Part shown: positions 26,114-34,141 of the stretch, in pieces | Layout: the number at the start of each line of letters is the position of its first letter | How positions within the stretch are numbered: position 1 is the first letter of the stretch | Assembly: GCF_022763525.1 (NCBI RefSeq) | Contig: NZ_JALEGG010000103.1 | Location: forward strand, 1-51,698 | Direction of reading: 5' to 3' | DNA: 51,698 bases | From: Acidovorax sp. | GTDB taxonomy: Bacteria; Pseudomonadota; Gammaproteobacteria; Burkholderiales; Burkholderiaceae_C | The notes under the pieces: model-generated | The model's input: the letters and a program-made list of their open reading frames with translations, nothing else | The model's database searches: none | What the model was told of the DNA's origin: nothing | Position numbers and translations under genes: made by a program

Positions 26114-27096
26114 CCCGTTTTCGCCGGCTCTTTCGTTCCCTTTTGCCCGCAGCGCTGTGCTGCGCCGCCACCCTGGCCCACGCTGCAGGCTTTGCCTTCA
26201 TCGAGGTGCCTGCAGACAAGGACGGGCCCGCGCTGCGCGGCGCCGTGTGGTCGCCCTGCAGCACGCCGCCGGGCCGCATTGACCTGGCGCCGCTGGTGCT
26301 GCAAGGCACGCGTGACTGCCCCGTAGCTGGCCAGGGCCTGCCGCTGGTTGTGGTGTCGCACGGCGCCGGCGGATCGGCCCTGGGGCACCACGACACGGCG
26401 GCCACGCTGGCCGATGCGGGCTATGTGGTGGCCGCCATCAGCCACCCGGGTGACAACTTTCAGGATCTGAGCCGCCAGGGCTACCTGTCGGCCTTTGCCA
26501 CGCGGCCAGTGGACATGAAGCGGCTGACGGATTACATGCTGGGCGCTTGGCCCCAGCGCGCGCAGCTGGACGCGGGCAAGGTCGGTTTCTTTGGCTTTTC
26601 ACGCGGCGGCTACACGGGCCTGGTGGCCATCGGCGCCGTGCCGGACTGGACGTCACGGCAAGACTTGTGCTCGCCGCTATCCACCCGGCCCTTGTGCGGC
26701 GAGATCCGGCGCAAAGAAATCCCCGCCACGCCCGCGCCGGACCCGCGCATTCGGGCGGCAGTCATCGTCGACCCCTTGAGCGTCTTCGATGCCAAGGGCC
26801 TGAGGCACGTCAAAACCCCCATCCAGTTGTGGGCCTCGGCGCTGGGTGGTGATGGCGTCACGCTGCAAAGCGTGGAGACGGTGCGCCAGGGTCTGCCCAG
26901 CGCGCCCGACTGGCAGCTGGCGGCCAACGCCGGGCACTTCGCCTTTCTGGCGCCCTGCTCGCCAGCGCTGGCCGAGGCAGCGCCGGACATTTGCCGCGAT
27001 GCACCGGGGTTTGACCGGGTGGCCTTTCACCAGAAGTTCAACGCGCAGGTGCTGGCCTTTTTTCAGCGGCACATCGCGGCATCCAAAGCGCCCTGA
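26110..27096 (+). CDS. exported alpha/beta hydrolase (dienelactone-hydrolase-like)
   Basis: The 328-residue product has a signal peptide (about residues 1-26, ending LAHAA). An alpha/beta hydrolase fold follows with the oxyanion strand LPLVVVSHGAGGSALGHHD, the nucleophile elbow GFSRGGY (Ser164) and a C-terminal histidine in ANAGHFAFLAPC. Several paired cysteines (SPC, RDC, LC, APC) fit a periplasmic location. It resembles predicted dienelactone hydrolases (COG4188). It is translationally coupled to the AraC/GyrI regulator, and a strong terminator follows. Confidence 0.87.
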   Translation: MTRFRRLFRSLLPAALCCAATLAHAAGFAFIEVPADKDGPALRGAVWSPCSTPPGRIDLAPLVLQGTRDCPVAGQGLPLVVVSHGAGGSALGHHDTAATLADAGYVVAAISHPGDNFQDLSRQGYLSAFATRPVDMKRLTDYMLGAWPQRAQLDAGKVGFFGFSRGGYTGLVAIGAVPDWTSRQDLCSPLSTRPLCGEIRRKEIPATPAPDPRIRAAVIVDPLSVFDAKGLRHVKTPIQLWASALGGDGVTLQSVETVRQGLPSAPDWQLAANAGHFAFLAPCSPALAEAAPDICRDAPGFDRVAFHQKFNAQVLAFFQRHIAASKAP

Positions 27097-27134
27097 GCGC
27101 TGTTCCGCAATCCCCACGCCGCAGGACCCTTGGG

Positions 27135-27164
27135 TTGACGCAACCCGCAGCGGGCACCTACACT
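27135..27164 (+). promoter_or_regulatory. candidate promoter upstream of tandem terminators
   Basis: TTGACG (27135-27140), an 18-bp spacer and TACACT (27159-27164) give a good sigma70-like promoter. The predicted start is near 27171, about 130 nt before the kinase start codon. Confidence 0.55.
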
Positions 27165-27204
27165 GCCTCATCGCGTCTGATCCCTTGGGTCGGAGCGAAC
27201 CACC

Positions 27205-27235
27205 AAGCCCTCCACCACCGTCGAGGGCTTTTTTT
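27205..27235 (+). terminator. intrinsic terminator 1
   Basis: AAGCCCTC (27205-27212) pairs with GAGGGCTT (27223-27230) and the T-run extends to 27235. It ends the hydrolase transcript, or a short RNA from the promoter at 27135. Confidence 0.8.
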
Positions 27236-27250
27236 CGCCCTTCGTTTGAA

Positions 27251-27280
27251 AGCTCTCCCTGCTTGCAGAGAGGGCTTTTT
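27251..27280 (+). terminator. intrinsic terminator 2, close to the kinase start codon
   Basis: AGCTCTC (27251-27257) pairs with GAGGGCT (27270-27276) with one G-U pair and an inner CTG/CAG helix, then T5 (27276-27280). Only 21 nt remain before the ATG at 27302, so the kinase mRNA must read through it. Confidence 0.7.
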
Positions 27281-27301
27281 GCATTTCTGGAGCCGTTTCT
27301 C

Positions 27302-27880
27302 ATGCCCACGTCCTTCACGCAACCCGCCGCTGCAAGCGTTGCCAGCGCCACCCCGCCCCGCATTCACCTGGTCATTGGCCCGGTCGGCGCGGGTAAATCG
27401 ACTTTTGTGCGTCAACTGGTGCAGCAGCACCGCGCTGTGCCATTGAACCTGGACGACTGGATGGCCACGCTGTTTTCGCCGGACCGGCCCAGCAGCCCAG
27501 ACACGGCGGACGTGATGGCCTGGTACGTGCCGCGCACGCTGCGCTGCCTTGCGCAGATCTGGAAAACGGCAGAGGCCGTGCTGAATGCGGGGGGCGATGT
27601 GGTGCTGGAGGTGGGCCTGATTCAGCAGGCACAACGCGACGCCTTCTATGCACGCATGGGACCATGGGCGGATGCCGTGGTGGTGTACGTGCTGGACGCC
27701 CCGCGCGAGCTGCGGCGCGAGCGTGTGTTGCGGCGAAATACTCAGCAGGGCGCAACGTTTTCGATGGTGGTGCCACCGCACATCTTTGAGTTGGCGAGCG
27801 ATTTGTGGCAACCGCCCGACGAAGCGGAGTGCGCAGAGCGGAAGGTCGTTATCGTGCCACCGGGAGCACTGCGGCGCTGA
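27302..27880 (+). CDS. P-loop ATP-binding protein / predicted small kinase (AAA_33 type)
   Basis: The 192-residue product has a Walker A loop GPVGAGKS at 26-33 and a zeta-toxin/AAA_33-like continuation (VPLNLDDWMATLF). It also has a strand before a glutamate (GGDVVLEVGLIQQAQRDAF) and an arginine-rich lid (APRELRRERVLRRN). Members phosphorylate small molecules, RNA ends or sugar nucleotides; the substrate here is unknown. TGGAG precedes the ATG. Two terminator hairpins upstream imply regulated readthrough. Confidence 0.85.
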   Translation: MPTSFTQPAAASVASATPPRIHLVIGPVGAGKSTFVRQLVQQHRAVPLNLDDWMATLFSPDRPSSPDTADVMAWYVPRTLRCLAQIWKTAEAVLNAGGDVVLEVGLIQQAQRDAFYARMGPWADAVVVYVLDAPRELRRERVLRRNTQQGATFSMVVPPHIFELASDLWQPPDEAECAERKVVIVPPGALRR

Positions 27881-28028
27881 AATCAGCAAAGACTCTGGCA
27901 GGCACCGCATCCGACGGATGGCCCGCATCCGCGCCGACGACGGGCTCCAAGGCGTACACCCAGCTGCTGTACAAACACCAGGCCGACAGCGGCCTCGCTC
28001 ATCATGTTCAATCCAGCAGGAGAAAAAC

Positions 28029-28352
28029 GTGTCCCTTCGAATCACCGTTGATAACCATGGCGCCTTTGTTGCGCACTGCCGCCTGAGCTGGCTTCAGGAT
28101 GACGTGCAGCAGCAGTTGGACGAGCAGCGCATGACCAGCGGCATGACCTGGTCTTTCACCTTGCCGGAAGGCAACATCCGGAATCTGCAGCTGCAGGTAC
28201 AACACGAAACGAACTTGGTTTGGCAACCCCGGCGCGACACTGGGACGCTGCTTTGGCCGCAACCGGCTGTGGAGTTCAATGGCGGGGAGGCAAAAGTCGA
28301 GATCCGTGGAACCGCATTGCTCCTTTACGCAGTGAGATGGACAAACCACTGA
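28029..28352 (+). CDS. stand-alone domain-4-like protein of the cholesterol-dependent cytolysin family
   Basis: The 107-residue product aligns by eye with the membrane-binding domain 4 of cholesterol-dependent cytolysins. ITVDNHGAFVAHCRLSW matches the domain's first strands. IRNLQLQVQ precedes HETNLVWQPRR (59-69), in the place of the undecapeptide ECTGLAWEWWR, and VEIRGTALL (90-98) replaces the IWGTTLYP loop. Thr, Leu, first Trp and Arg of the undecapeptide are kept; the Cys and two Trp are lost. The Thr of the Thr-Leu cholesterol pair is Ala96. The start is GTG at 28029 with AGGAG upstream. There is no signal peptide or pore-forming region. Confidence 0.7.
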   Translation: MSLRITVDNHGAFVAHCRLSWLQDDVQQQLDEQRMTSGMTWSFTLPEGNIRNLQLQVQHETNLVWQPRRDTGTLLWPQPAVEFNGGEAKVEIRGTALLLYAVRWTNH

Positions 28353-28418
28353 CGTGCGGTGACCGTCGGCCGGTGGTGGTGCGGCCGGTGGTCCCATGGC
28401 CCGGATGATCTGAAGCCT

Positions 28419-29375
28419 TCAGCCTGCCTGCCGGGGCCGCCGCAGCGTCCACAGCGCAGCAGCCATCAGCGCCACCCCGGCCAGCTGCACAGGGCTGAGC
28501 GTGCGGCCGTACACGGCCCAGTCCACCAGCACCGCCGTGAGCGGGTACACAAACTGCAGCACCGCAATGCGCCCCAGCCCCAGGCGCGCCATGCCCGCAA
28601 ACAGCACCACATAGGCCAGGCCCGTGTGCAGCACGCCCAGGCCCAGCAGCCAGCCCCAGGCGGCGCCCAGCGGAGGCCAGCCCAGCGCCCAGGGCGCCCA
28701 CGCCAGCGCCACCGCGCCCACCAGGCATTGCCACATGGCCATGGCGAAAGGGCTGATGGCCTTTTGCGTGTTGGCCAGCAGCGTAACGCCCGCGTAGCAC
28801 AGCGAGCCGCCCAGGCACAGCAGCACGCCAGCCAGGTAGCTGCCGTTGCTGGCGTGGGCGTCTTCCGGCGTGGCCGCCGCGCCATCCAGCAGCCCGGTGG
28901 TCAGCACCAAGCCGCCCAGCGCGACCAGCGTGGCCAGCCACTGCGTGCGCGAGATGGCCTCGCGCAGAAAGAGCGCGCCGATCACGATGACCCAGATGGG
29001 CTGGATGTGGAACACCACCGTGGCCACGCCAATGGATGTGCGCGGGATGGCCGCAAAGAACATGGCCCAGTTCATCACCATGAGCACGCCCGTGGCGCAG
29101 GCCACCCAGCGCGCCTTGCCGCTGAGCAACAGCTCGCGCCCCCGCCCTGTGGCCAGGCACCACGCCAGCAGCGCCAGCGCGCCAAAGGCGCAGCGGAACC
29201 ACACGGTGACCAGCGGGTGCTGGCCCGCCTCCTCCACAAACACGCCGATGGTGCCCAGCAGCACGCCGCCAGCGATCAGCAGCCACTGGCCGTCGCGCTC
29301 GCGGGCCGGTGGGGGTAGCGGTGACGCGGCGGCAACGGGCTCAGTAGTGACTGCGCTGGCTTGGGAAGAAGTCAT
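28419..29375 (-). CDS. EamA/DMT-family transporter
   Basis: The 318-residue integral membrane protein has ten predicted hydrophobic helices in two EamA repeats. The first repeat holds VFVEEAGQHPLVTVWFRCAF and ends with GGLVLTT; the second holds LAGVLLCLGGSLCYAG and ends with LVDWAVYGRTLSP. Such proteins export metabolites or amino acids. It is divergent from a LysR gene with a 89-bp shared gap containing a dyad, the usual arrangement for LysR control of an exporter. The substrate is unknown. Confidence 0.9.
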   Translation of the reverse strand: MTSSQASAVTTEPVAAASPLPPPARERDGQWLLIAGGVLLGTIGVFVEEAGQHPLVTVWFRCAFGALALLAWCLATGRGRELLLSGKARWVACATGVLMVMNWAMFFAAIPRTSIGVATVVFHIQPIWVIVIGALFLREAISRTQWLATLVALGGLVLTTGLLDGAAATPEDAHASNGSYLAGVLLCLGGSLCYAGVTLLANTQKAISPFAMAMWQCLVGAVALAWAPWALGWPPLGAAWGWLLGLGVLHTGLAYVVLFAGMARLGLGRIAVLQFVYPLTAVLVDWAVYGRTLSPVQLAGVALMAAALWTLRRPRQAG

Positions 29376-29419
29376 GGCGTCGATGCTCGGGCATCTGGGC
29401 CATGGTGTAAAACGGATAA

Positions 29420-29440
29420 ATCGAACGGATACCATTCGAT
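29420..29440. promoter_or_regulatory. dyad in the EamA-LysR divergent gap, probable LysR site
   Basis: ATCGAA (29420-29425) and TTCGAT (29435-29440) are perfect inverted arms 9 bp apart, 25 bp before the LysR start codon. Placement and size fit a LysR autoregulatory box. Confidence 0.5.
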
Positions 29441-29464
29441 AAACGAATTCACTTCAACGCGCGC

Positions 29465-30364
29465 ATGAACTACCCGGATTTCCAGATCGACTGGCTGCGC
29501 GCCTTTGTGGCCGTGGTGGATGCGGGCTCGCTCTCGGGCGCGGCGCCGCTGGTGCACCGCTCGCAGTCGGCAGTAAGCATGCAGATCAAGAAGCTGGAGA
29601 CCGCGCTGGGCCGGCCTGTGCTGCTGCGCGGGCCGCGCCACCTGGAGGTGACGCCCGCCGGGGCCGAGCTGCTGTCGTACGCGCGCCGTGTGCTCGATCT
29701 GCAGGCTGAGGCGCACGCTGCCCTGTTCGGCCCCAAGCTGGCGGGCCGGGTGCGGCTGGGGGTGCCGGACGACTATGCGTCGGCTTACCTCACGCCGGTG
29801 CTGCGCAGCTTTGCCCACCGCTACCAGGGGGTGGAGATTGAGCTGACGTGCGAGCAGTCCACCTCGCTGATTCCGCGCATCACGCGCGGCGAACTGGACC
29901 TGGCCCTGGTCTCGCAGGACAAGCCGCAGCGTGGACGCTTTCTGTTTGACGAGCCGCTGGTGTGGGTGGGCTCTCCGCAGTTTGAGGTGTGGCGGCGCGA
30001 CCCGCTGCCGATTGCGGTGTACGAGTCAACCAGCATGGCGCGGCAGGCCACCCTGGCCGCGCTGGGCACACGCCGGCGCGGCTACCACCTCGTGTACCAC
30101 AGCCCCAGCCTGGCGGGCCAGCTGGCCGCGGTGGAAAGCGGACTGGCCGTGGCCGTGCTCACGCGCTGCAGCGTGCCGGCGCATTTGCAGATTTTGCAGA
30201 ACCTGCCGGCGGAGTTTGAGCTGCCGCCGCTGGATGCCATGCACGTGGCGGTGCTGCGCAGCAAGGTGTCGCAGCGGCAGCCGGCGGTGGATGCGATGTA
30301 TGAACAGGTGGTGCGGACGCTGGGAAGAGGTGCGCACGTTGACGGCGGGTTAAGGCAACGCTGA
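29465..30364 (+). CDS. LysR-family regulator
   Basis: The 299-residue product has a standard LysR HTH (DWLRAFVAVVDAGSLSGAAPL, then SQSAVSMQIKKLETALGRPVL, residues about 7-65). The effector-binding domain follows (GRVRLGVPDDYASAYLTPVL). It is divergent from the EamA exporter and probably activates it in response to the exported compound. The MDR dehydrogenase gene 129 bp downstream on the same strand could be a further target. Confidence 0.92.
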   Translation: MNYPDFQIDWLRAFVAVVDAGSLSGAAPLVHRSQSAVSMQIKKLETALGRPVLLRGPRHLEVTPAGAELLSYARRVLDLQAEAHAALFGPKLAGRVRLGVPDDYASAYLTPVLRSFAHRYQGVEIELTCEQSTSLIPRITRGELDLALVSQDKPQRGRFLFDEPLVWVGSPQFEVWRRDPLPIAVYESTSMARQATLAALGTRRRGYHLVYHSPSLAGQLAAVESGLAVAVLTRCSVPAHLQILQNLPAEFELPPLDAMHVAVLRSKVSQRQPAVDAMYEQVVRTLGRGAHVDGGLRQR

Positions 30365-30493
30365 CAACCACAGCAATCCTGCGGCCACAAGGCACTTGCG
30401 CGACCGCAGTGGCGACCCGGTCGCGTTCTAATGACCGGCATCAGCCGCGCCGGGCCAAGCCAGGCGCTCCCGCCGTCCTACCGAAAGCCAGCC

Positions 30494-31645
30494 ATGACCA
30501 CCACTGCCAACATCCCCAACACCGCCCTGCAACTGCGCTCCCTGGTCCAGCCCGACGGCACGCTGCAGCTCAGCCTGGAGCCCACGCCCGTGCCCGCGCC
30601 CGCGCCGGGGCCTGGTGAGGTGCTGATCCAGGTGCAGGCCACGCCAATCAACCCGTCGGACATCGGCCTGCTGCTGGGCTCGGCCGATCTGTCGACCGTG
30701 GAGGTCAGCGGCACGGCCGAGCGGCCGGTGGCCACGGCCCGCATCCCCGAGCGCGCCATGCCCAACATGGCCGCCCGCCTGGGCCAAAGCATGCCGGTGG
30801 GCAACGAAGGCGCGGGCCTGGTGGTGGCGGCAGGTTCGTCGCCCGCTGCACAGGCGCTGCTGGGCCGCACGGTGGCCGTGATCGGCGGCGCCATGTATTC
30901 GCAATACCGCGCCATGCCCGCGGCGCAGTGCCTGCCGCTGCCGCCCGGCACCACGGCGGCCGAGGGCGCATCGTGTTTTGTGAACCCGCTCACGGCGTTG
31001 AGCATGGTGGAGGCGATGAAGCGCGAGGGCCATACCGCGCTGGTGCATACCGCTGCGGCCAGCAACCTGGGCCAGATGCTGAACCGGATCTGCCAGAAGG
31101 ACGGCATCGGCCTGGTCAACATCGTGCGCAAGCCCGAGCAGGCGGCGCTGCTGCGCGGCATGGGCGCGCAATACGTTTGCGACAGCAGCGCACCCACGTT
31201 CATGGCCGACCTGACGGACGCGCTGGCCGCCACCGGCGCCACCATCGCGTTCGACGCCACGGGCGGCGGCACGCTGGCCGGGCAGATCCTGCAGTGCATG
31301 GAGGCCGCCATCAACCGCAACGCCAAGGAGTACAGCCGGTATGGATCGGCGGTGCACAAGCAGGTGTACCTGTACGGCCACCTGGACACGCGCCCGACCG
31401 AGATCCACCGCACCTTCGGCATGGCCTGGGGCGTGGGCGGCTGGCTGCTGTTTCCGTTTCTGGCCAAGATCGGCGAGCCTGCAGCCCAGGCACTGCGCGC
31501 GCGCGTGGCGGCCGAGCTGAAGACGACCTTTGCCAGCCACTATGCGCGCACGGTGTCGCTGGCGGGGGCGCTCAGCGCTGATGCGATTGCGTTCTACGGC
31601 GCGCGGAACACCGGGGCGAAGGTGTTGATTGATCCGTCCAAATAG
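30494..31645 (+). CDS. zinc-independent MDR-type alcohol dehydrogenase / quinone reductase
   Basis: The 383-residue product has the GroES-like N-terminal fold (PGEVLIQVQATPINPSDIGLLLG) and a Rossmann domain. The helix pattern around HTAAASNLGQMLNRICQKDG and the glycine-rich ATGGGTLAGQIL are seen. The structural zinc cysteines are absent. This fits the quinone-oxidoreductase side of the medium-chain dehydrogenase superfamily. ATG 30494 is chosen over an upstream ATG that lies outside the fold. A dispersed hairpin repeat follows the stop. Confidence 0.86.
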   Translation: MTTTANIPNTALQLRSLVQPDGTLQLSLEPTPVPAPAPGPGEVLIQVQATPINPSDIGLLLGSADLSTVEVSGTAERPVATARIPERAMPNMAARLGQSMPVGNEGAGLVVAAGSSPAAQALLGRTVAVIGGAMYSQYRAMPAAQCLPLPPGTTAAEGASCFVNPLTALSMVEAMKREGHTALVHTAAASNLGQMLNRICQKDGIGLVNIVRKPEQAALLRGMGAQYVCDSSAPTFMADLTDALAATGATIAFDATGGGTLAGQILQCMEAAINRNAKEYSRYGSAVHKQVYLYGHLDTRPTEIHRTFGMAWGVGGWLLFPFLAKIGEPAAQALRARVAAELKTTFASHYARTVSLAGALSADAIAFYGARNTGAKVLIDPSK

Positions 31646-31702
31646 CGCGTGCCAAGGACTGGGGGCGTGGACAGCCGATGTTCTCGTCGCCTGCTTCCGT
31701 GG

Positions 31703-31771
31703 CAAAAGCTTCGCTTTTGATAGCTGCCAGCGCTTGTCGGTAAAGCGCTGGAGGCCATTTTGCATTCAAAC
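31703..31771 (+). repeat. dispersed AGCGCTT hairpin repeat, copy D
   Basis: A 9-bp perfect stem CCAGCGCTT / AAGCGCTGG is preceded by a small AAAAGC / GCTTTT hairpin and TGATAGCTG, and followed by GAGGCCATTTTGCATTCAAA. It lies in the convergent gap after the MDR gene and probably terminates or insulates transcription. Confidence 0.75.
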
Positions 31772-31838
31772 CTGCGTTCGATGAGAACGTGAAGCGGATC
31801 AAAGCCGGGACCGCCTGAATCGGCGGCCCCACCTCTCC

Positions 31839-33959
31839 TCAAGGCAGCATGGCCGTCGCCTTGGCGCGCGCAATCTGCAGGTCCGCATCGCGCTGCAGCA
31901 GCAGGCGCTGGGCCACCAGGTCGTTGGCGGCCTGGGTCACCGCAGCGACGTAGCCGTCCTGGGTGCCGTACAGCTCCTCCAGCGACGGCCGTGCATCGCC
32001 CGCAGCCAGCCGCGCGGCGCGCGTCTTGTGGAAGGGGATGAAGCTGCCTGTGAGATTGGCTAGGTCGGTGATGCCGGGTGTGGCCACGTAGTTGAACTCG
32101 ATGCTGGTACCGAGCGGCGCACGCGCTTCCACGCTGCGAATGCCGGCGCGGGTGAGGCCGGTGGAGGCATCGACCTGCGGCACCAGGATGGCGTAGTCGC
32201 GGCCCAGGTTGCGCGGGGGCAGCACGGTGGCAATGCCGGCCTCGTCCTGCGGGATGTACTGCGGGCCAAAGTCGAACAGCGGGAAGTTGTTGTACAGGCC
32301 GCGGTAGCTGAAGTCCGGAATGGGCGTCTGCACACCGTTCACCGCCCAGGTCAGGCCCTTCATGGCTGGGAAGGTCAGCGCCTCCGGTCGCACCAGCGTG
32401 CCGTTGTCGATGCGCGGCACCTGGCTCTCAGGCGGCATCGTGCCGCGCACCACCCAGTCTTCCAGGCTCAAAAACAGCGCGCGGAAGGTGTCGTTGAAGT
32501 GCACCACCGTGCCCGTGGGGTACGTGGCGCGCGTGGGCGCATAGGCAATGCTGGCCGTGCCCCCTGCCCCGCCGTGCTGGGTGCTGGCGTAGTAGTAGAT
32601 GCGGGCGTTGTCGGGCTGCGCCAGGTCCTTGGTGCCGTTGGCGTCGGTCAGCACGGGCGAGCCCTGCAGCTGCCAGAACTCGGTGCCCGACAAGCCCAGG
32701 AAGAACTTGGGGCAGGTGTTGGTGGCGGCGCAACGCTTCATCACGCCGCCCTGGCGGCCGCTGATGTCGTCCTGGTAGTCCTTGTCCAGCCCGCGCGGTG
32801 CCGTCTGGCCAAAGGCGGTGTGGTCGGTGCGGAGGCCACCGCCACCACCGGGCACGGCAAAGCGCGTGTTGATGTTGGTCTGGCGCGCGGCGACGTGGGC
32901 ATACATGCCGTCAAACACCTTGCCACCATCCAGCGCCTGGTTGAAGCCCAGGTGCAGGAAGGTCTTCATGGCGTTGCCCGACTGCGAGGTGCCCTGCCCC
33001 AGCGTGTGTGTGATGCGGCCTGCGAGCGGGTTGGGGGTGCCGCTGGAATCGGCCGCCTTGCTGCGGAAGAAGCTGACGGTGTCGCGCAGCGCAGCCAGGC
33101 CCACGCCCATCACTTTGGGGTCTTTGGCGACATAGACCAGCTCGTACAGATACGCTGGGTCAAACCCGCCCTTCAGGCACACGCTGGTGGGGCTGGGCGT
33201 GCCGGGGAAGGCGTTGGTGCCCGTGTCGCAGGTGGCGAACTTCCAGTCGCTCGCGGGCACGGGCACGCGCGCATCCGTCTCGTTGGCACGGCGGGTGAGC
33301 GAGTAGCCAGGCTGGGTGTTGTCCAGGCTGGCGGGTTCGTACGGAATCATGGTGCCGTTGAACACGCCGCCGGGCAGCGTCATTGCGGGGCTGGCGGCCG
33401 TGGGCACCAGCTCAGCGCGGTAGGGGCCGGTGATGCTGCTGCCGTCCTTGTTCTTGGCCACGGGCACCGTCACCGTCAGGCGCGCGGCGGTGCTCTTGGG
33501 CACATCGCCCTGCCAGGCGGAATACAGCATCACATAGCCGCGCTCCAGGTACACCGCATCGCTGGGCGTGGCCGTGGGGTTGAGCATGGTGAGGATGTTG
33601 CCCCGGTTGGGTGCGTCGTAGCGCAGCACGCCGCTGGCCTTGGCCATGTTCTTGGGCTTGAGCATGACGAAGTCGGCCTGGTACTCGACCATGCCGTTGG
33701 CGTTGGTGGGCGCCAGGGCCAGGTCCTGGATGACGGCGTTCTTGGGGTCCTTGGGGTCGACCTCGCCGCTGATGGTGCCGGTCACTCGCTCGTATTCACC
33801 CACATCGCCGTAGGTGCCGGGGAAGGCTTCGGTAGCGGCAATGGCCAGCTTGAGGGCCGGGCCCTTGGGCTCATCGTTGCTGCTGCCCCCGCAGGCGGTG
33901 ATGGCGGCTGCGGCGGCGGCCGTGAACGCGAGTTTGGTGAATGCACGAAGCGGTTTCAT
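31839..33959 (-). CDS. large lipoprotein with Abhydrolase_10-type alpha/beta hydrolase domain
   Basis: The 706-residue product has a lipoprotein signal with the lipobox ITAC (Cys23), so it is predicted to be membrane-tethered. Around residue 323 the motif GQGTSQSGNAMKTFLHLGFN gives the nucleophile-elbow pattern of the alpha/beta hydrolase domain family (PF20091), with GGKVFDGMY next. An N-terminal beta-rich domain of about 250 residues precedes it. AAGGAG precedes ATG 33959. It lies 182 bp downstream of the binding-protein gene on the same strand. Ester or lactone hydrolysis of an imported compound is likely. Confidence 0.8.
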   Translation of the reverse strand: MKPLRAFTKLAFTAAAAAAITACGGSSNDEPKGPALKLAIAATEAFPGTYGDVGEYERVTGTISGEVDPKDPKNAVIQDLALAPTNANGMVEYQADFVMLKPKNMAKASGVLRYDAPNRGNILTMLNPTATPSDAVYLERGYVMLYSAWQGDVPKSTAARLTVTVPVAKNKDGSSITGPYRAELVPTAASPAMTLPGGVFNGTMIPYEPASLDNTQPGYSLTRRANETDARVPVPASDWKFATCDTGTNAFPGTPSPTSVCLKGGFDPAYLYELVYVAKDPKVMGVGLAALRDTVSFFRSKAADSSGTPNPLAGRITHTLGQGTSQSGNAMKTFLHLGFNQALDGGKVFDGMYAHVAARQTNINTRFAVPGGGGGLRTDHTAFGQTAPRGLDKDYQDDISGRQGGVMKRCAATNTCPKFFLGLSGTEFWQLQGSPVLTDANGTKDLAQPDNARIYYYASTQHGGAGGTASIAYAPTRATYPTGTVVHFNDTFRALFLSLEDWVVRGTMPPESQVPRIDNGTLVRPEALTFPAMKGLTWAVNGVQTPIPDFSYRGLYNNFPLFDFGPQYIPQDEAGIATVLPPRNLGRDYAILVPQVDASTGLTRAGIRSVEARAPLGTSIEFNYVATPGITDLANLTGSFIPFHKTRAARLAAGDARPSLEELYGTQDGYVAAVTQAANDLVAQRLLLQRDADLQIARAKATAMLP

Positions 33960-34141
33960 GGTGTCTGTCTCCTTGGATGGTGGTGGCGTGGGCCGCTTGG
34001 GCGGCTCTGGAACAAAGCGGCAGCGTCTGTTGCGCTGCGCGCGGGCAAGGCTTCGCCCAGACCTGCCGGTAAAGGCAGGCTGCGAGAAGCAAAACGGGAA
34101 TGAAACGGCCCGGTGGGTGGGCTTGTGGGTGGGCCGGTGGC

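Noticed and set aside
27171-27301. Known riboswitch class in the kinase leader
   Set aside because: No conserved core of a riboswitch class I know could be matched. Only the promoter and two terminators are supported.
27302-27880. Zeta-type toxin with antitoxin
   Set aside because: The P-loop resembles the AAA_33/zeta group, but there is no small antitoxin gene next to it. The 107-residue neighbour is cytolysin-domain-like and separated by 148 bp.
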